A stretch of DNA of 64,000 bases, taken from positions 124,001 to 188,000 of the forward strand of contig NZ_JQKB01000005.1 in the NCBI RefSeq assembly GCF_000745835.1. The letters are read 5' to 3'. Positions 8,089 to 15,890 of the stretch are shown here, in pieces. This stretch comes from Belnapia moabensis DSM 16746. Lineage in GTDB: Bacteria; Pseudomonadota; Alphaproteobacteria; Acetobacterales; Acetobacteraceae. The notes below the pieces were generated by a model. That model saw nothing but the letters and a program-made list of their open reading frames with translations. It was not told where the DNA came from and ran no database searches. The translations under genes and the position numbers were made by a program. Position 1 is the first letter of the stretch, and each line of letters opens with the position of its first letter.

Positions 8089-9228
8089 ATGCCCAGCCTT
8101 CAATTCCCGCTCCGGGACACGCCCGCCGAGGCGCCCGCCCTCCGCGCCGAGCTGCGCGCCTTCCTCGCCGAGGCCGGCCGCGACTGGCCCCCGATGGTCC
8201 CCGCCTATTCCTGGATGGGCTTCGACCGCGAATTCTCCCGCGAGGTCGGGAAGCGCGGCTGGATCGGCATGACCTGGCCGATGGCCTATGGCGGCGGCGA
8301 GCGCACCGCCCTCGAGCGCTACGTGGTGCTCGAGGAAATGCTCGCCGTCGGCGCCCCCGTCGGCGCCCACTGGATCGGCGACCGCCAGTCCGGCCCCCTC
8401 ATCCTCCGCCTCGGCACCGAAGAGCAGCGCCGCGAATTCCTCCCCCGCATCATCCGCGGCGAGATGGCCTTCGCCATCGGCCTCTCCGAGCCCGACAGCG
8501 GCTCCGACCTCGCCAGCCTCCGCACCAAGGCGGAGAAGGTCCCCGGCGGCTGGAAGGTGAACGGCCGTAAGGTCTGGACCAGCAGCGCCCATCGCTGCGA
8601 CTTCATGATCGCGCTCCTCCGCACCGCCCCGGCACCGGACCCGAAGGCGAAGCACCAGGGCCTCAGCCAGTTCCTAGTCGACCTCCGCAGCTCCGGCCTC
8701 ACCATCCGCCCGATCCTCGACCTCGTCGGACAGGACGGCTTCAACGAGATCACCTTCGACGACGTCTTCGTCCCGGACAGCATGCTGGTCGGCCAGGAAG
8801 GCAACGGATGGGAACAGGCGACTGCCGAGCTCGCCTTCGAGCGCGCCGGCCCCGAACGCTACCTCTCCTCACTCCCCCTGCTGACCGAGGCGCTGGACGA
8901 CCTCCGCGCCGAGCCCGCCGCCCCCGAGGCCGTCGGCCGCCTGCTGGCCCGCGCCGCCACCCTCCGCCAGATGTCCCTCTCCGTCGCCGGCATGCTGCAG
9001 GAGGGCCATACCCCCGCCCGTGAGGCCGCCCTGGTGAAGGATGCCGGCAACGACTTCGAGCAGGCCCTGCCCGAGACCATCCGCCGCCTGGTCGACCCCG
9101 CCCGCACCCCGCCGCAGGTGATCGAGATGCTCGGCCTGATGACCATGGTCGCCCGCAGCTACAGCCTGCGCGGCGGCACCCGCGAAATCCTGCGCGGCAT
9201 CATCGCCCGCCAGCTGGGGCTCCGCTAA
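8089..9228 (+). CDS. Acyl-CoA dehydrogenase, larger partner of a pair
   Basis: A 379-residue FAD-dependent acyl-CoA dehydrogenase. The N-terminal helical domain is followed by the beta domain with FAIGLSEPDSGSDLAS and GRKVWTSSA, the flavin-contacting signatures, and a helical C-terminal domain ending RGGTREILRGIIARQLG. AGGGAG is a good ribosome site before the ATG at 8089. The stop overlaps the start of a second, shorter acyl-CoA dehydrogenase (TAATG) and an enoyl-CoA hydratase follows, so the unit encodes successive dehydrogenation and hydration of an unknown acyl-CoA. The two-gene arrangement resembles the alpha2-beta2 enzymes acting on bulky (for example sterol side chain or cyclic) acyl-CoAs; this is inference. 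Confidence 0.92.
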   Translation: MPSLQFPLRDTPAEAPALRAELRAFLAEAGRDWPPMVPAYSWMGFDREFSREVGKRGWIGMTWPMAYGGGERTALERYVVLEEMLAVGAPVGAHWIGDRQSGPLILRLGTEEQRREFLPRIIRGEMAFAIGLSEPDSGSDLASLRTKAEKVPGGWKVNGRKVWTSSAHRCDFMIALLRTAPAPDPKAKHQGLSQFLVDLRSSGLTIRPILDLVGQDGFNEITFDDVFVPDSMLVGQEGNGWEQATAELAFERAGPERYLSSLPLLTEALDDLRAEPAAPEAVGRLLARAATLRQMSLSVAGMLQEGHTPAREAALVKDAGNDFEQALPETIRRLVDPARTPPQVIEMLGLMTMVARSYSLRGGTREILRGIIARQLGLR

Positions 9229-10232
9229 TGAGCGACATCCGCGACATGGTGGTCGAGCAGGTCAGCCGCCTGCTCGCCGACCGCTCCGACCCCGCCACCC
9301 TCCGCGCCGCCGAGGCCGGCACCTGGCCCGAGGCGCTCTGGTCCGAAGCCGAAGCCCTCGGCCTCCCGCTCGCCCTCGTCCCCGAGGAGCAAGGCGGCGT
9401 TGGCCTCGGCTGGGGCGATGCCGCGGCGCTCTGGCAGGTGATGGGCCGCCACGCCGCGCCCATCCCCCTCGGCGAGAGCATGGCCGCCGCCGGCCTCCTG
9501 GCGGCCGCCGGCATCTCGCCCCCCACCGGCTTCATCGCCCTCGCCCTGCCGGGCGAGGCCGTCGCCTGGGGCCGCCGCGCCGGCCACCTCGCCCTCGCGC
9601 CCGGCGGCGAGGCCACCCTTCACGCCCCCACGGACTGGCAGCAGGGCAGGGGCCTCATCGCCCGCGAACCCGCCGACCAGCCAGTCCTCGGCACGCCCCT
9701 GGCCGAAGGCCGCCTCCCCGCCGCCTACGGCCCCGACGCCGCCCTGCTCGCCGGCGCCCTGCTGAACGCCGCCCGCATCGCCGGCGCCCTGGAGGCCGTG
9801 CTCGACATGACGGTGGACTACGCCAACACCCGCAAGCAATTCGGCCGCCCCATCGGCGGCTTCCAGGCCGTACAGCAGCTCCTCGCCCGCTGCGCCGGCG
9901 AAGTGGCGGCGGCCGGCGTCGCCGTCGCCAATGCCGGCCGCGCCGCCGACCGCCGCGGCCTCGCCGGCGCCGAGTTCGAGATCGCCGCCGCCAAGATCGT
10001 CGCCGGCGAAGCGGGCGGCACCGGCGCCGAGATCGTCCACCAGGTCCACGCCGCCATCGGCTTCACCGACGAGCACCCGCTGCACCTCTTCACCCGCCGC
10101 ATCTGGGCTTGGCGCGACGGCGCCGAGCCGGAGCGGCTCTGGGCCCGCCGCATCGGCGATGCCGCGCTCGCCCGCGGCGGCGCGCATCTCTGGGCCGACC
10201 TCACCAGCCGCGACGAGGAACCCGCCGCATGA
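9228..10232 (+). CDS. Acyl-CoA dehydrogenase, short partner subunit
   Basis: A 334-residue acyl-CoA dehydrogenase-family protein, about 45 residues shorter than its upstream neighbour. The N-terminal helical domain (LGLPLALVPEEQGGVGLG) and C-terminal helical domain (TRKQFGRPIGGFQAVQ) are clear, but the middle beta domain is reduced and the EPDSGSD-type flavin motif is missing. Such reduced subunits usually work only as a heteromer with a full-length partner, here the overlapping upstream gene. The enoyl-CoA hydratase gene downstream overlaps by ATGA. Substrate unknown. Confidence 0.88.
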   Translation: MSDIRDMVVEQVSRLLADRSDPATLRAAEAGTWPEALWSEAEALGLPLALVPEEQGGVGLGWGDAAALWQVMGRHAAPIPLGESMAAAGLLAAAGISPPTGFIALALPGEAVAWGRRAGHLALAPGGEATLHAPTDWQQGRGLIAREPADQPVLGTPLAEGRLPAAYGPDAALLAGALLNAARIAGALEAVLDMTVDYANTRKQFGRPIGGFQAVQQLLARCAGEVAAAGVAVANAGRAADRRGLAGAEFEIAAAKIVAGEAGGTGAEIVHQVHAAIGFTDEHPLHLFTRRIWAWRDGAEPERLWARRIGDAALARGGAHLWADLTSRDEEPAA

Positions 10233-11029
10233 CCGACTACGTGAAGTACGAGCAGGATGGCCCGATCGTCACCCTGACCCTCAACGCGCCGGAGAAGCGC
10301 AACGCCATCTCCACTTTCGCCGATTGCGACGACGTCGTCGCCGCCGTCCATCGCATCAACCGCGACCGCTCGGTCCGCGCCGTCATCCTCACCGGCGCCG
10401 GCACCGCCTTCTGCGCCGGCGGCGACCTCAAGGCCATGCGCGACCGAAAGGGCATCCTCGAGGGCAGCCATGCCGATGTGCGCGAGAATTACCGCCGCGG
10501 CGTTCAGGCCATGGCCAACGCCCTCTACGACTGCGACGCCCCCACCATCGCCGCGGTGAACGGCCCCGCCATCGGCCTCGGCCTCGACGTCGCCTGCATG
10601 TGCGACATCCGCATCGCCTCCGATAAGGCGAGCTTCGCCGAGAGCTTCGTCAAGGTCGGCATCGTCCCGGGCGATGGCGGCGCCTGGCTGCTGCCGCGCG
10701 TCGTCGGCATGTCCGTCGCCGCCGAGATGAGCTTTACCGGAGACCTGCTGAGCCCGCAGGAGGCCAAGGAAGTCCGCCTCGTCTCCAAGGTCGTCCCCCA
10801 CGAGGAGCTGATGGCCGCCGCCGGCGCGCTCGCCGCCCGCATCGCCGCCAACCCTCCCGAGATGGTGCGCATGACGAAGAAGCTGCTGCGCGAGGGCCAG
10901 CACACCCGCCTCTCGACGCTGCTCGAGATGTCCGCCGCCTTCCAGGCCCTCGCGCACACGACCGAGGACCACAAGGAAGCCGTCAACGCCATGCTGGAGA
11001 AGCGCAAGCCCACCTTCACCGGCCGCTGA
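10229..11029 (+). CDS. Enoyl-CoA hydratase/isomerase family protein
   Basis: A 266-residue crotonase-fold protein. The oxyanion-hole segments are visible as GTAFCAGGDLKAM and VNGPAIGLGLDVACMCDIR, and the region that carries the catalytic acidic residues reads FVKVGIVPGDGGAWLLPRVVG. It is the third gene of the acyl-CoA dehydrogenase operon (ATGA overlap with the short subunit) and probably hydrates the double bond they introduce. A 9-bp stem-loop follows before the convergent phasin gene. Whether it acts as hydratase, isomerase or hydrolase cannot be settled from sequence. Confidence 0.9.
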   Translation: MTDYVKYEQDGPIVTLTLNAPEKRNAISTFADCDDVVAAVHRINRDRSVRAVILTGAGTAFCAGGDLKAMRDRKGILEGSHADVRENYRRGVQAMANALYDCDAPTIAAVNGPAIGLGLDVACMCDIRIASDKASFAESFVKVGIVPGDGGAWLLPRVVGMSVAAEMSFTGDLLSPQEAKEVRLVSKVVPHEELMAAAGALAARIAANPPEMVRMTKKLLREGQHTRLSTLLEMSAAFQALAHTTEDHKEAVNAMLEKRKPTFTGR

Positions 11030-11034
11030 CCAGG

Positions 11035-11055
11035 GTAGGCGCCTCCGGCGCCTAC
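11035..11055. terminator. Perfect stem-loop at convergent gene ends
   Basis: A 9-bp perfect stem (GTAGGCGCC / GGCGCCTAC) with loop TCC, whose right arm includes the stop codon of the minus-strand phasin gene. It separates the enoyl-CoA hydratase gene from the convergent phasin. No U-tract. A very similar element with the same GGCGCCT core lies at 12783-12803. Confidence 0.6.
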
Positions 11056-11417
11056 TCCCCCTCCACCCGCATCGCCCGGTCCATCAGCTCCAGCGCCTCG
11101 CCCTGCACCCGCTCCATCAGCCGGGCCAGCTCCTCCGCCGTCTCCAGCCCGAGCCGCCGCGCCTGGTCCAGCATGGCGAGCATCGCCTCGGCCTGATCCG
11201 GCCCGACCCCGGCCGCCGCCACCCGCCGCGCCGCCTCGCTCATCTCCTCGAAGGTCCGCCGGCTGGCCGCCGCCTGCTGCTCGGCCGCGCTCCGCAGCCA
11301 GCCGAGCGCCAGCCGGTTCGCCGCCACCACCACCTCCAGCCCGTGCCGCTGCAGCGCCATCAGGTCCGGCGGCTCCGGAACCAGAGGCTGGAAGCTCCGC
11401 CGCGCCGATCCATCCAT
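11052..11417 (-). CDS. Phasin family protein
   Basis: A 121-residue, almost entirely helical, Ala/Glu-rich protein with the phasin pattern: LMALQRHGLEVVVAANRLAL, then a long amphipathic stretch around FEEMSEAARRVAAAG. Phasins coat polyhydroxyalkanoate granules. The ATG at 11417 (MDGSARRSF) is chosen because the frame upstream of it has no coding character. No PHA synthase is in the window. Short phasin-like proteins can also associate with other hydrophobic surfaces, so the granule role rests on family knowledge. Confidence 0.78.
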   Translation of the reverse strand: MDGSARRSFQPLVPEPPDLMALQRHGLEVVVAANRLALGWLRSAAEQQAAASRRTFEEMSEAARRVAAAGVGPDQAEAMLAMLDQARRLGLETAEELARLMERVQGEALELMDRAMRVEGE

Positions 11418-11550
11418 GGCCGACCTCGTGTTCTTGCGTTTCCGTACCAAGGCCAGCTTGCCTGATGCCACCCAGCCTGCGCCAGCCTGAAGTGAACGCC
11501 GCGCTGCCCGCCTGCGTTGTCCCCGCATCATCAGACCGAGGCGCGCCAGC

Positions 11551-11952
11551 ATGACCCATCTCTCCGAGATGCTCCGCAACCAGCCCCATCAGCCCTCGGC
11601 GCTGGCGGCGATCGAGGCCTGCATCGCCGCCTGCAACGACTGCGCCCAGAGCTGCACCAGCTGCGCCGACGCCTGCATGGCGGAGCGCGACCCGGCGATG
11701 CTGCTCTACTGCATCCGCCTCGACCTTGACTGCACCGACCTCTGCGCCGCCACGGGGCGCATCGTCTCCCGCATGACGAAGCCGAACCGCGCCCTGACCG
11801 AGGCCGCGCTCGAGGCCTGCATCATCGCCTGCGGCGCCTGCGCCGACGAGTGCCGTGAGCATGCCGAGATGCACGCCCATTGCCGTATCTGCGCCGAGGC
11901 CTGCGACGCCTGCGCCGAGGCTTGCCAGTCCCTTCTCGATGCCATGAAATAG
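11551..11952 (+). CDS. Four-helix bundle copper-binding protein (DUF326/Csp-like), 18 cysteines
   Basis: A 133-residue protein of the DUF326 family, related to the copper storage proteins in which cysteines line the core of a four-helix bundle and bind Cu(I). It has 18 cysteines in helical spacing: residues 24, 28, 31, 35, 38, 42, 54, 61, 65, 90, 94, 97, 101, 111, 114, 118, 121 and 125. Methionines and histidines (for example HAEMHAHC) lie near the bundle end. There is no signal peptide, so a cytosolic (Csp3-like) location is expected. A DUF6496 gene follows 12 bp downstream and is probably co-transcribed. Confidence 0.88.
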   Translation: MTHLSEMLRNQPHQPSALAAIEACIAACNDCAQSCTSCADACMAERDPAMLLYCIRLDLDCTDLCAATGRIVSRMTKPNRALTEAALEACIIACGACADECREHAEMHAHCRICAEACDACAEACQSLLDAMK

Positions 11953-11964
11953 GAGGCCTATGCC

Positions 11965-12282
11965 ATGGCGAAGCAATCCAAGCCCCAGCGCGAGACCATC
12001 GAGCGCGTCATGCGCGAGTTCAAGGAAGGCGACCTCGAGACCAGCCGCGGCGCCCCCGTCCGCAACCAGCGCCAGGCCGTTGCCATCGCGCTCCACGAGG
12101 CCGGCGCCTCGCGCGATGAAACCCTCGCCCGCAACCGCCGTAACCTCCACCGCACCAAGGCGCGTGAGCAGGACAGCGCCCAGACCAAGGCGGAGCTGAT
12201 GGAGGAGGCCCGCCGCCGCGGCATCCCCGGCCGCTCGCGCATGGACAAGCCCGCCCTGGTCCGCGCCCTCAACGCGCATTAG
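11965..12282 (+). CDS. DUF6496-domain protein with Rho-N/SAP-like C-terminus
   Basis: A 105-residue, strongly basic protein. The N-terminal half matches the DUF6496 pattern (TIERVMREFKEGDLETSRG, then VRNQRQAVAIALHEAG), a small domain common in alphaproteobacteria and often linked to stress-type gene sets. The C-terminal 35 residues (TKAELMEEARRRGIPGRSRM then KPALVRAL) look like a short helix-extended-helix of the Rho-N/SAP nucleic-acid-binding kind. AGGAGG lies before the ATG. It follows the copper-binding protein closely. Function unknown; nucleic-acid binding is inference from charge and the C-terminal motif. Confidence 0.8.
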   Translation: MAKQSKPQRETIERVMREFKEGDLETSRGAPVRNQRQAVAIALHEAGASRDETLARNRRNLHRTKAREQDSAQTKAELMEEARRRGIPGRSRMDKPALVRALNAH

Positions 12283-12314
12283 CCTTGGCGGACCCGCAGC
12301 GAGGAGCCGAGACC

Positions 12315-12776
12315 ATGCCCGACGCCAAGATCGCCCCCAACCTGCCGCAATGGATGCTGGACCACATCCAACGCTACCTCTCGAGCGGCGGCACCGACGG
12401 CCACATGTACAAGGTCACGCCCCCCGGCTATGCCGAGATGGTGGTCCCCGCCCTGCTGCTGACGACCACCGGCCGCAAGTCGGGCGAGCGCTTCATCTTC
12501 CCGCTCTTCTACGGCAAGGTCGGCGACGGCTACGTCATCGTGGCCTCAAAGGGCGGCGCGCCCGACCATCCCGGCTGGTACAAGAACCTCGTCGCCAACC
12601 CGGATGCCGAGGTGCAGGTCGGCACCGAGCACCGCCGCGTCCGCGCTCGCACCGTCTCCGGCGAGGAGCGCGCCCGCCTCTGGAAGCAGGCCCTCGAATT
12701 CTGGCCGCCCTATGCCGACTACGAGAAGAAGACCGACCGCGAGATCCCCGTCGTCATGCTCGACCCTGTCTCGTAA
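12315..12776 (+). CDS. Ddn-like nitroreductase-family (deazaflavin-dependent type) oxidoreductase
   Basis: A 153-residue split-beta-barrel protein of the Ddn/DUF385 family. Signatures are LLLTTTGRKSGERFIFPLFY, then VASKGGAPDHPGWYKNLVANP and the VQVG segment. Mycobacterial relatives use cofactor F420; whether this organism makes F420 is not shown here, so flavin or another cofactor remains possible. The start at 12315 is preferred because AGGAG lies 8 nt upstream; an upstream TTG at 12285 has no ribosome site. It ends facing asd, with a stem-loop between. Confidence 0.85.
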   Translation: MPDAKIAPNLPQWMLDHIQRYLSSGGTDGHMYKVTPPGYAEMVVPALLLTTTGRKSGERFIFPLFYGKVGDGYVIVASKGGAPDHPGWYKNLVANPDAEVQVGTEHRRVRARTVSGEERARLWKQALEFWPPYADYEKKTDREIPVVMLDPVS

Positions 12777-12782
12777 CCGACG

Positions 12783-12803
12783 GGGAGGCGCCTAGCGCCT
12801 CCC
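12783..12803. terminator. Perfect stem-loop at convergent gene ends
   Basis: A 9-bp perfect stem (GGGAGGCGC / GCGCCTCCC) with loop CTA. The loop and adjoining bases contain the stop codon of the minus-strand asd gene, so the hairpin ends both the oxidoreductase and asd transcripts. Confidence 0.6.
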
Positions 12804-13820
12804 TTCCACGATCCCCTGCTCGACCACCAGCTCGGCGATCTGTACCGCGTTCAGCGCCGCCCCCTTCCGCAGGTTGTCGCTGACGCACCAGAAGGCGAGG
12901 CCATGCGGCACCGTCGGGTCGCGCCGCAGCCGGCTGACGAAGACCGCATCCTCGCCCGCCGCGTCGATCGGCGTGACGTAGCCGCCATCCTCCCGCTTGT
13001 CGACGAGCTGGACCCCCGGCGCGTCCCGCAGCGCCTCGGTCGCCTGCTCGACGCTGATCGGCACCTCGAACTCCACATGCACCGCCTCGGCATGCCCGAC
13101 GAAGACCGGCACCCGGACGCAGGTGGCGATGACGGCGATGTCCGGGTCGAGGATCTTCCGCGTCTCCACCGCCATCTTCCACTCCTCCTTCGTCTCCCCG
13201 TCCTCCTGGAAGACGTCGATATGCGGGATGACGTTGAAGGCGATCGGCTTGGTGAACTGCTCCGGCACCGTCGCATCGTTCACGTAGATGGCGCGGGTCT
13301 GGTTGAACAGCTCGTCCATCCCCTCCTTCCCCGCGCCGCTGACGGACTGGTAGGTCGAGACGACGACGCGCTTGATGCGCGCGATGTCGTGCAGCGGCTT
13401 CAGCGCCACCACCATCTGGATCGTCGAGCAATTCGGGTTGGCGATGATGCCGCGCTTTCCTAGGCGCTTGAGCGCCTGCGGATTGACCTCCGGCACCACC
13501 AGCGGCACGTCGTGCTCCATCCGGAACCGGCTGGTATTGTCGATCACCAGGCACTCCGCGGCGGCGGCCCTTGGCGCATGCACCGCCGAGATCGCCGCGC
13601 CTGGCGAGAACAGCGCGATATCCGTCCCTTTGAAGTCGAAGCTCTCGAGGCTCCTGACCTTCAGCACCGACTTCTCGCCGAAGGACACCTCCGCCCCCAC
13701 CGAGCGCGCCGAGGCCAGCGCCACCACCTCGCGGACGGGGAAGTCCCGCTCCGCCAGGGTCTTCAAGATCTCGCGCCCCACCGCTCCGGTGGCGCCGACG
13801 ACCGCGACCCTGTAGCTCAT
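12792..13820 (-). CDS. asd: Aspartate-semialdehyde dehydrogenase
   Basis: A 342-residue NADP-dependent enzyme that reduces aspartyl-4-phosphate to aspartate semialdehyde in the lysine/threonine/methionine and diaminopimelate pathway. The nucleotide-binding motif GATGAVG is at residues 9-15, the catalytic cysteine is C131 (NPNCSTIQ), and the substrate-binding segment STYQSVSGAGKEGMDEL follows. Length and C-terminus are normal for the bacterial single-domain enzyme. It is divergent from pqqA; 111 bp lie between the two starts. This is a housekeeping gene flanked by accessory metabolism. Confidence 0.97.
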   Translation of the reverse strand: MSYRVAVVGATGAVGREILKTLAERDFPVREVVALASARSVGAEVSFGEKSVLKVRSLESFDFKGTDIALFSPGAAISAVHAPRAAAAECLVIDNTSRFRMEHDVPLVVPEVNPQALKRLGKRGIIANPNCSTIQMVVALKPLHDIARIKRVVVSTYQSVSGAGKEGMDELFNQTRAIYVNDATVPEQFTKPIAFNVIPHIDVFQEDGETKEEWKMAVETRKILDPDIAVIATCVRVPVFVGHAEAVHVEFEVPISVEQATEALRDAPGVQLVDKREDGGYVTPIDAAGEDAVFVSRLRRDPTVPHGLAFWCVSDNLRKGAALNAVQIAELVVEQGIVEGRR

Positions 13821-13931
13821 GCCCTGCTCCTTGCATCCTTCCGCTTCGGCGCGTCCGGCCTCAGCGAATGCTTGCCCATCGCCGATCCCGGCCCCACTAT
13901 CAAGCGGCCACCAACTCCGATGGAGGATATC

Positions 13932-14012
13932 ATGGCCTGGAAGAAGCCGCGGGTGACCGAAGTTTCGCTCGCCCTCGAAATCAACAGCTACGCCTGCGCC
14001 GAAATCGGCTGA
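13932..14012 (+). CDS. pqqA: PqqA, precursor peptide of pyrroloquinoline quinone
   Basis: A 26-residue peptide that supplies the glutamate and tyrosine fused to make PQQ. Its sequence begins MAWKKPRVTEVSLALE and contains the invariant E16-x3-Y20 (EINSY). GGAGG at 13922-13926 sits 5 nt before the ATG at 13932. The peptide is basic at the N-terminus, as expected for recognition by PqqD/PqqE. It is separated from pqqB by a strong hairpin and two genes for a PQQ-type dehydrogenase and a cytochrome, an unusual layout. A cysteine two residues after the tyrosine (SYACAEIG) is a small peculiarity. Confidence 0.95.
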   Translation: MAWKKPRVTEVSLALEINSYACAEIG

Positions 14013-14031
14013 CCGCCGATCTAGGCTAACG

Positions 14032-14068
14032 CAGCGCCGCGCCGGGGCACCCCTTCGGCGCGGCGCTG
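14032..14068 (+). terminator. Strong hairpin after pqqA
   Basis: A perfect 12-bp stem (CAGCGCCGCGCC / GGCGCGGCGCTG) encloses a second small GGGG/CCCC stem and starts 19 nt after the pqqA stop. It is not followed by a U-tract. By analogy with other pqq operons, where pqqA message exceeds that of the downstream genes, it likely ends or stabilises a short pqqA transcript. That role is inference. Confidence 0.6.
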
Positions 14069-14172
14069 TCGCGACCGGTCCTTTTCCTCACGGCGATGTC
14101 ATCCCGCCGCCGCCGCTTGCCTGCGCATGCTCCCGGGCGAACCGCCGTGAAGGCGGAAGCGGGGAGGGACCC

Positions 14173-15555
14173 ATGAAGCATTTCGCCATCCTGCTCGGCG
14201 CCGCCATTGCCGTGGCCGCGCCGGCCGTCGCCCAGAATCAGGCCCAGAACCAGGCCCAACCGGGCCGCGCCCCCACCAACACGGGCGGCGCCGTCCCCGG
14301 CGAGACCAGCCCCGCCGTCCGCCCGCCCCCACCCGGCCCCGTGCCCAATGCCGGGGCCAGCCAGAACAACCTCGACCGCCTCGGCCAATTCCGCACCACC
14401 GGCACCTCGATGCAGATCGAGACGGTGCCGCAGGACGGCCGCCGCGCCGACGCGATCCGCCGCAACCTCGAATCCATCCGCCTGCCCGAAGGCTTCCGCA
14501 TCGAGCTCTACGCCGTCGTCCCCGACGCGCGTCACATCGCGGTCGGCCCCTCCTCCGGCGTCGTCTTCGTCGGCACCCGCAAGCAGCGCGTCTGGGCCAT
14601 CACCGACCGCGACCGCGACCGCGTCGCCGACGAGGTGAAGGTCTTCGCCCCCTCGGTGCAGTTCAGCGTCCCCAACGGCCTCTGCTTCTCGCCCGACGGC
14701 ATCCTGCACATCGTCGAGCACAACCGCGTCATCGCCTTCCCCGCGGCCGAGTTCTTCTACGAGACGCCCGACGTCGCCGCCGAGGTGGTCGTTCCGCAAG
14801 GAGGGCTCATCCCCGCGGCGGAGGAGAGCTTCAACCACGGCGCCCGCGTCTGCCGCATCGGCCCGGACAACAAGCTCTACATCTCGCTCGGCCAGCCCTT
14901 CAACGTGCCGGCACCGGCCAAGATGGAGACCTACAACCGCGTCGGCATCGGCGGCATCGTGCGGATGGACCGCAACGGCCAGAACCGCGAGGTCTATGCG
15001 CGCGGCATCCGCAACAGCGTCGGCATCGCCTTCCGCCCGGGCACCAGCGAGCTCTGGTTCACCGACAACCAGGTCGACGGCATGGGCGACGACACCCCGC
15101 CCGGCGAGCTGAACCGCATCACCGCGGCGAACCAGAATTTCGGCTTCCCCTGGTATGGCGGCGGCACCGTCCGCACCAACGAGTACCGCACCGCCCAGCC
15201 CCCGGCCGAGGCCGTTCCCCCCGTGGTCGAGACCGCCCCCCACGCCGCCGATCTCGGCCTCACCTTCTATGAGGGCCGCATGTTCCCCGAGGAGTACCGC
15301 GGCGCCATCTTCAACGCGCAGCACGGCTCCTGGAACCGCACGACGCCCATCGGCGCCCGCATCATGGTCACCTTCCTCAACCAGGACGGCACGGTGCGCG
15401 AGCACAAGCCCTTCGCCGAAGGTTGGCTCGATTCCGAGACCAACGAGTATCTCGGCCGCCCGGTCGACGTGGCGACGCTGCGCGACGGCTCCCTGCTGGT
15501 CTCCGACGACATGGCCGGCGCCGTCTACCGCATCTCCTACGACCGCCGCCGCTGA
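14173..15555 (+). CDS. PQQ-dependent sugar dehydrogenase (L-sorbosone dehydrogenase-like), exported
   Basis: A 460-residue secreted beta-propeller enzyme of the soluble aldose/L-sorbosone dehydrogenase family. It has a Sec signal peptide (MKHFAILLGAAIAVAAPAVA, cleavage near residue 21), a Gln/Pro-rich linker to about residue 75, then the propeller with IRLPEGFRIELYA at its start. Family motifs include VRMDRNGQNREVYARGIRNS, LWFTDNQVDGMGDD, NFGFPWYGG and FNAQHGSWNRT. It would oxidise a sugar or aldehyde in the periplasm using PQQ made by the flanking genes. The overlapping downstream cytochrome c (TGATG) is the likely electron acceptor. Confidence 0.9.
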   Translation: MKHFAILLGAAIAVAAPAVAQNQAQNQAQPGRAPTNTGGAVPGETSPAVRPPPPGPVPNAGASQNNLDRLGQFRTTGTSMQIETVPQDGRRADAIRRNLESIRLPEGFRIELYAVVPDARHIAVGPSSGVVFVGTRKQRVWAITDRDRDRVADEVKVFAPSVQFSVPNGLCFSPDGILHIVEHNRVIAFPAAEFFYETPDVAAEVVVPQGGLIPAAEESFNHGARVCRIGPDNKLYISLGQPFNVPAPAKMETYNRVGIGGIVRMDRNGQNREVYARGIRNSVGIAFRPGTSELWFTDNQVDGMGDDTPPGELNRITAANQNFGFPWYGGGTVRTNEYRTAQPPAEAVPPVVETAPHAADLGLTFYEGRMFPEEYRGAIFNAQHGSWNRTTPIGARIMVTFLNQDGTVREHKPFAEGWLDSETNEYLGRPVDVATLRDGSLLVSDDMAGAVYRISYDRRR

Positions 15556-15881
15556 TGCGGCTCGCGTATCTCGGGCTGGCCTTTCTCCTGGCCAGCCCCG
15601 CTCTCGCGCAGGACGGCGACGCCCGCGCCGGCCGCCGCCTCGCCGGCGGCCGCTGCGCCGTCTGCCACGGCAATGACGGCATCGCCGTGCAGCCCGATGC
15701 CCCCAACCTCGCCGGCCAGAATCCCACCTACCTGGCCGCCCAGCTCCGCGCCTTCCGCGACAAGCTCCGCGTCCACGAGCAGATGAACCTCATGGCCGCC
15801 GCGCTGAGCGAGGCCGACATCGCCAACCTCGCCGCCTGGTACGCTGCCATCGAGGTGACGGCCACGCCCCCGGGGCGCTAG
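15555..15881 (+). CDS. Periplasmic class I c-type cytochrome
   Basis: A 108-residue monoheme cytochrome c with a signal peptide (MRLAYLGLAFLLASPALA) and the heme site CAVCH at residues 34-38. A methionine for the sixth ligand is available in HEQMNLMAAALSE. The ATG overlaps the stop of the sugar dehydrogenase gene, and pqqB begins 9 bp downstream, so this gene belongs to the pqq operon. It probably passes electrons from the PQQ enzyme to the respiratory chain; the partner assignment rests on the gene order. Confidence 0.92.
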   Translation: MRLAYLGLAFLLASPALAQDGDARAGRRLAGGRCAVCHGNDGIAVQPDAPNLAGQNPTYLAAQLRAFRDKLRVHEQMNLMAAALSEADIANLAAWYAAIEVTATPPGR

Positions 15882-15890
15882 TCTCCCCGC

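Noticed and set aside
7966-8655. Upstream extension of the CoxL-like frame
   Set aside because: It runs antisense through the start of the acyl-CoA dehydrogenase gene; CoxL-like proteins begin at the MEKFG methionine at 7965.
12285-12314. TTG start 30 bp upstream for the Ddn-like gene
   Set aside because: It has no ribosome site and adds atypical residues; AGGAG is well placed for the ATG at 12315.
13872-13900. Sigma-70-like TTGCCC/CACTAT promoter for pqqA
   Set aside because: The spacing is 17 bp but the -10 matches only three of six consensus bases, too weak to annotate.
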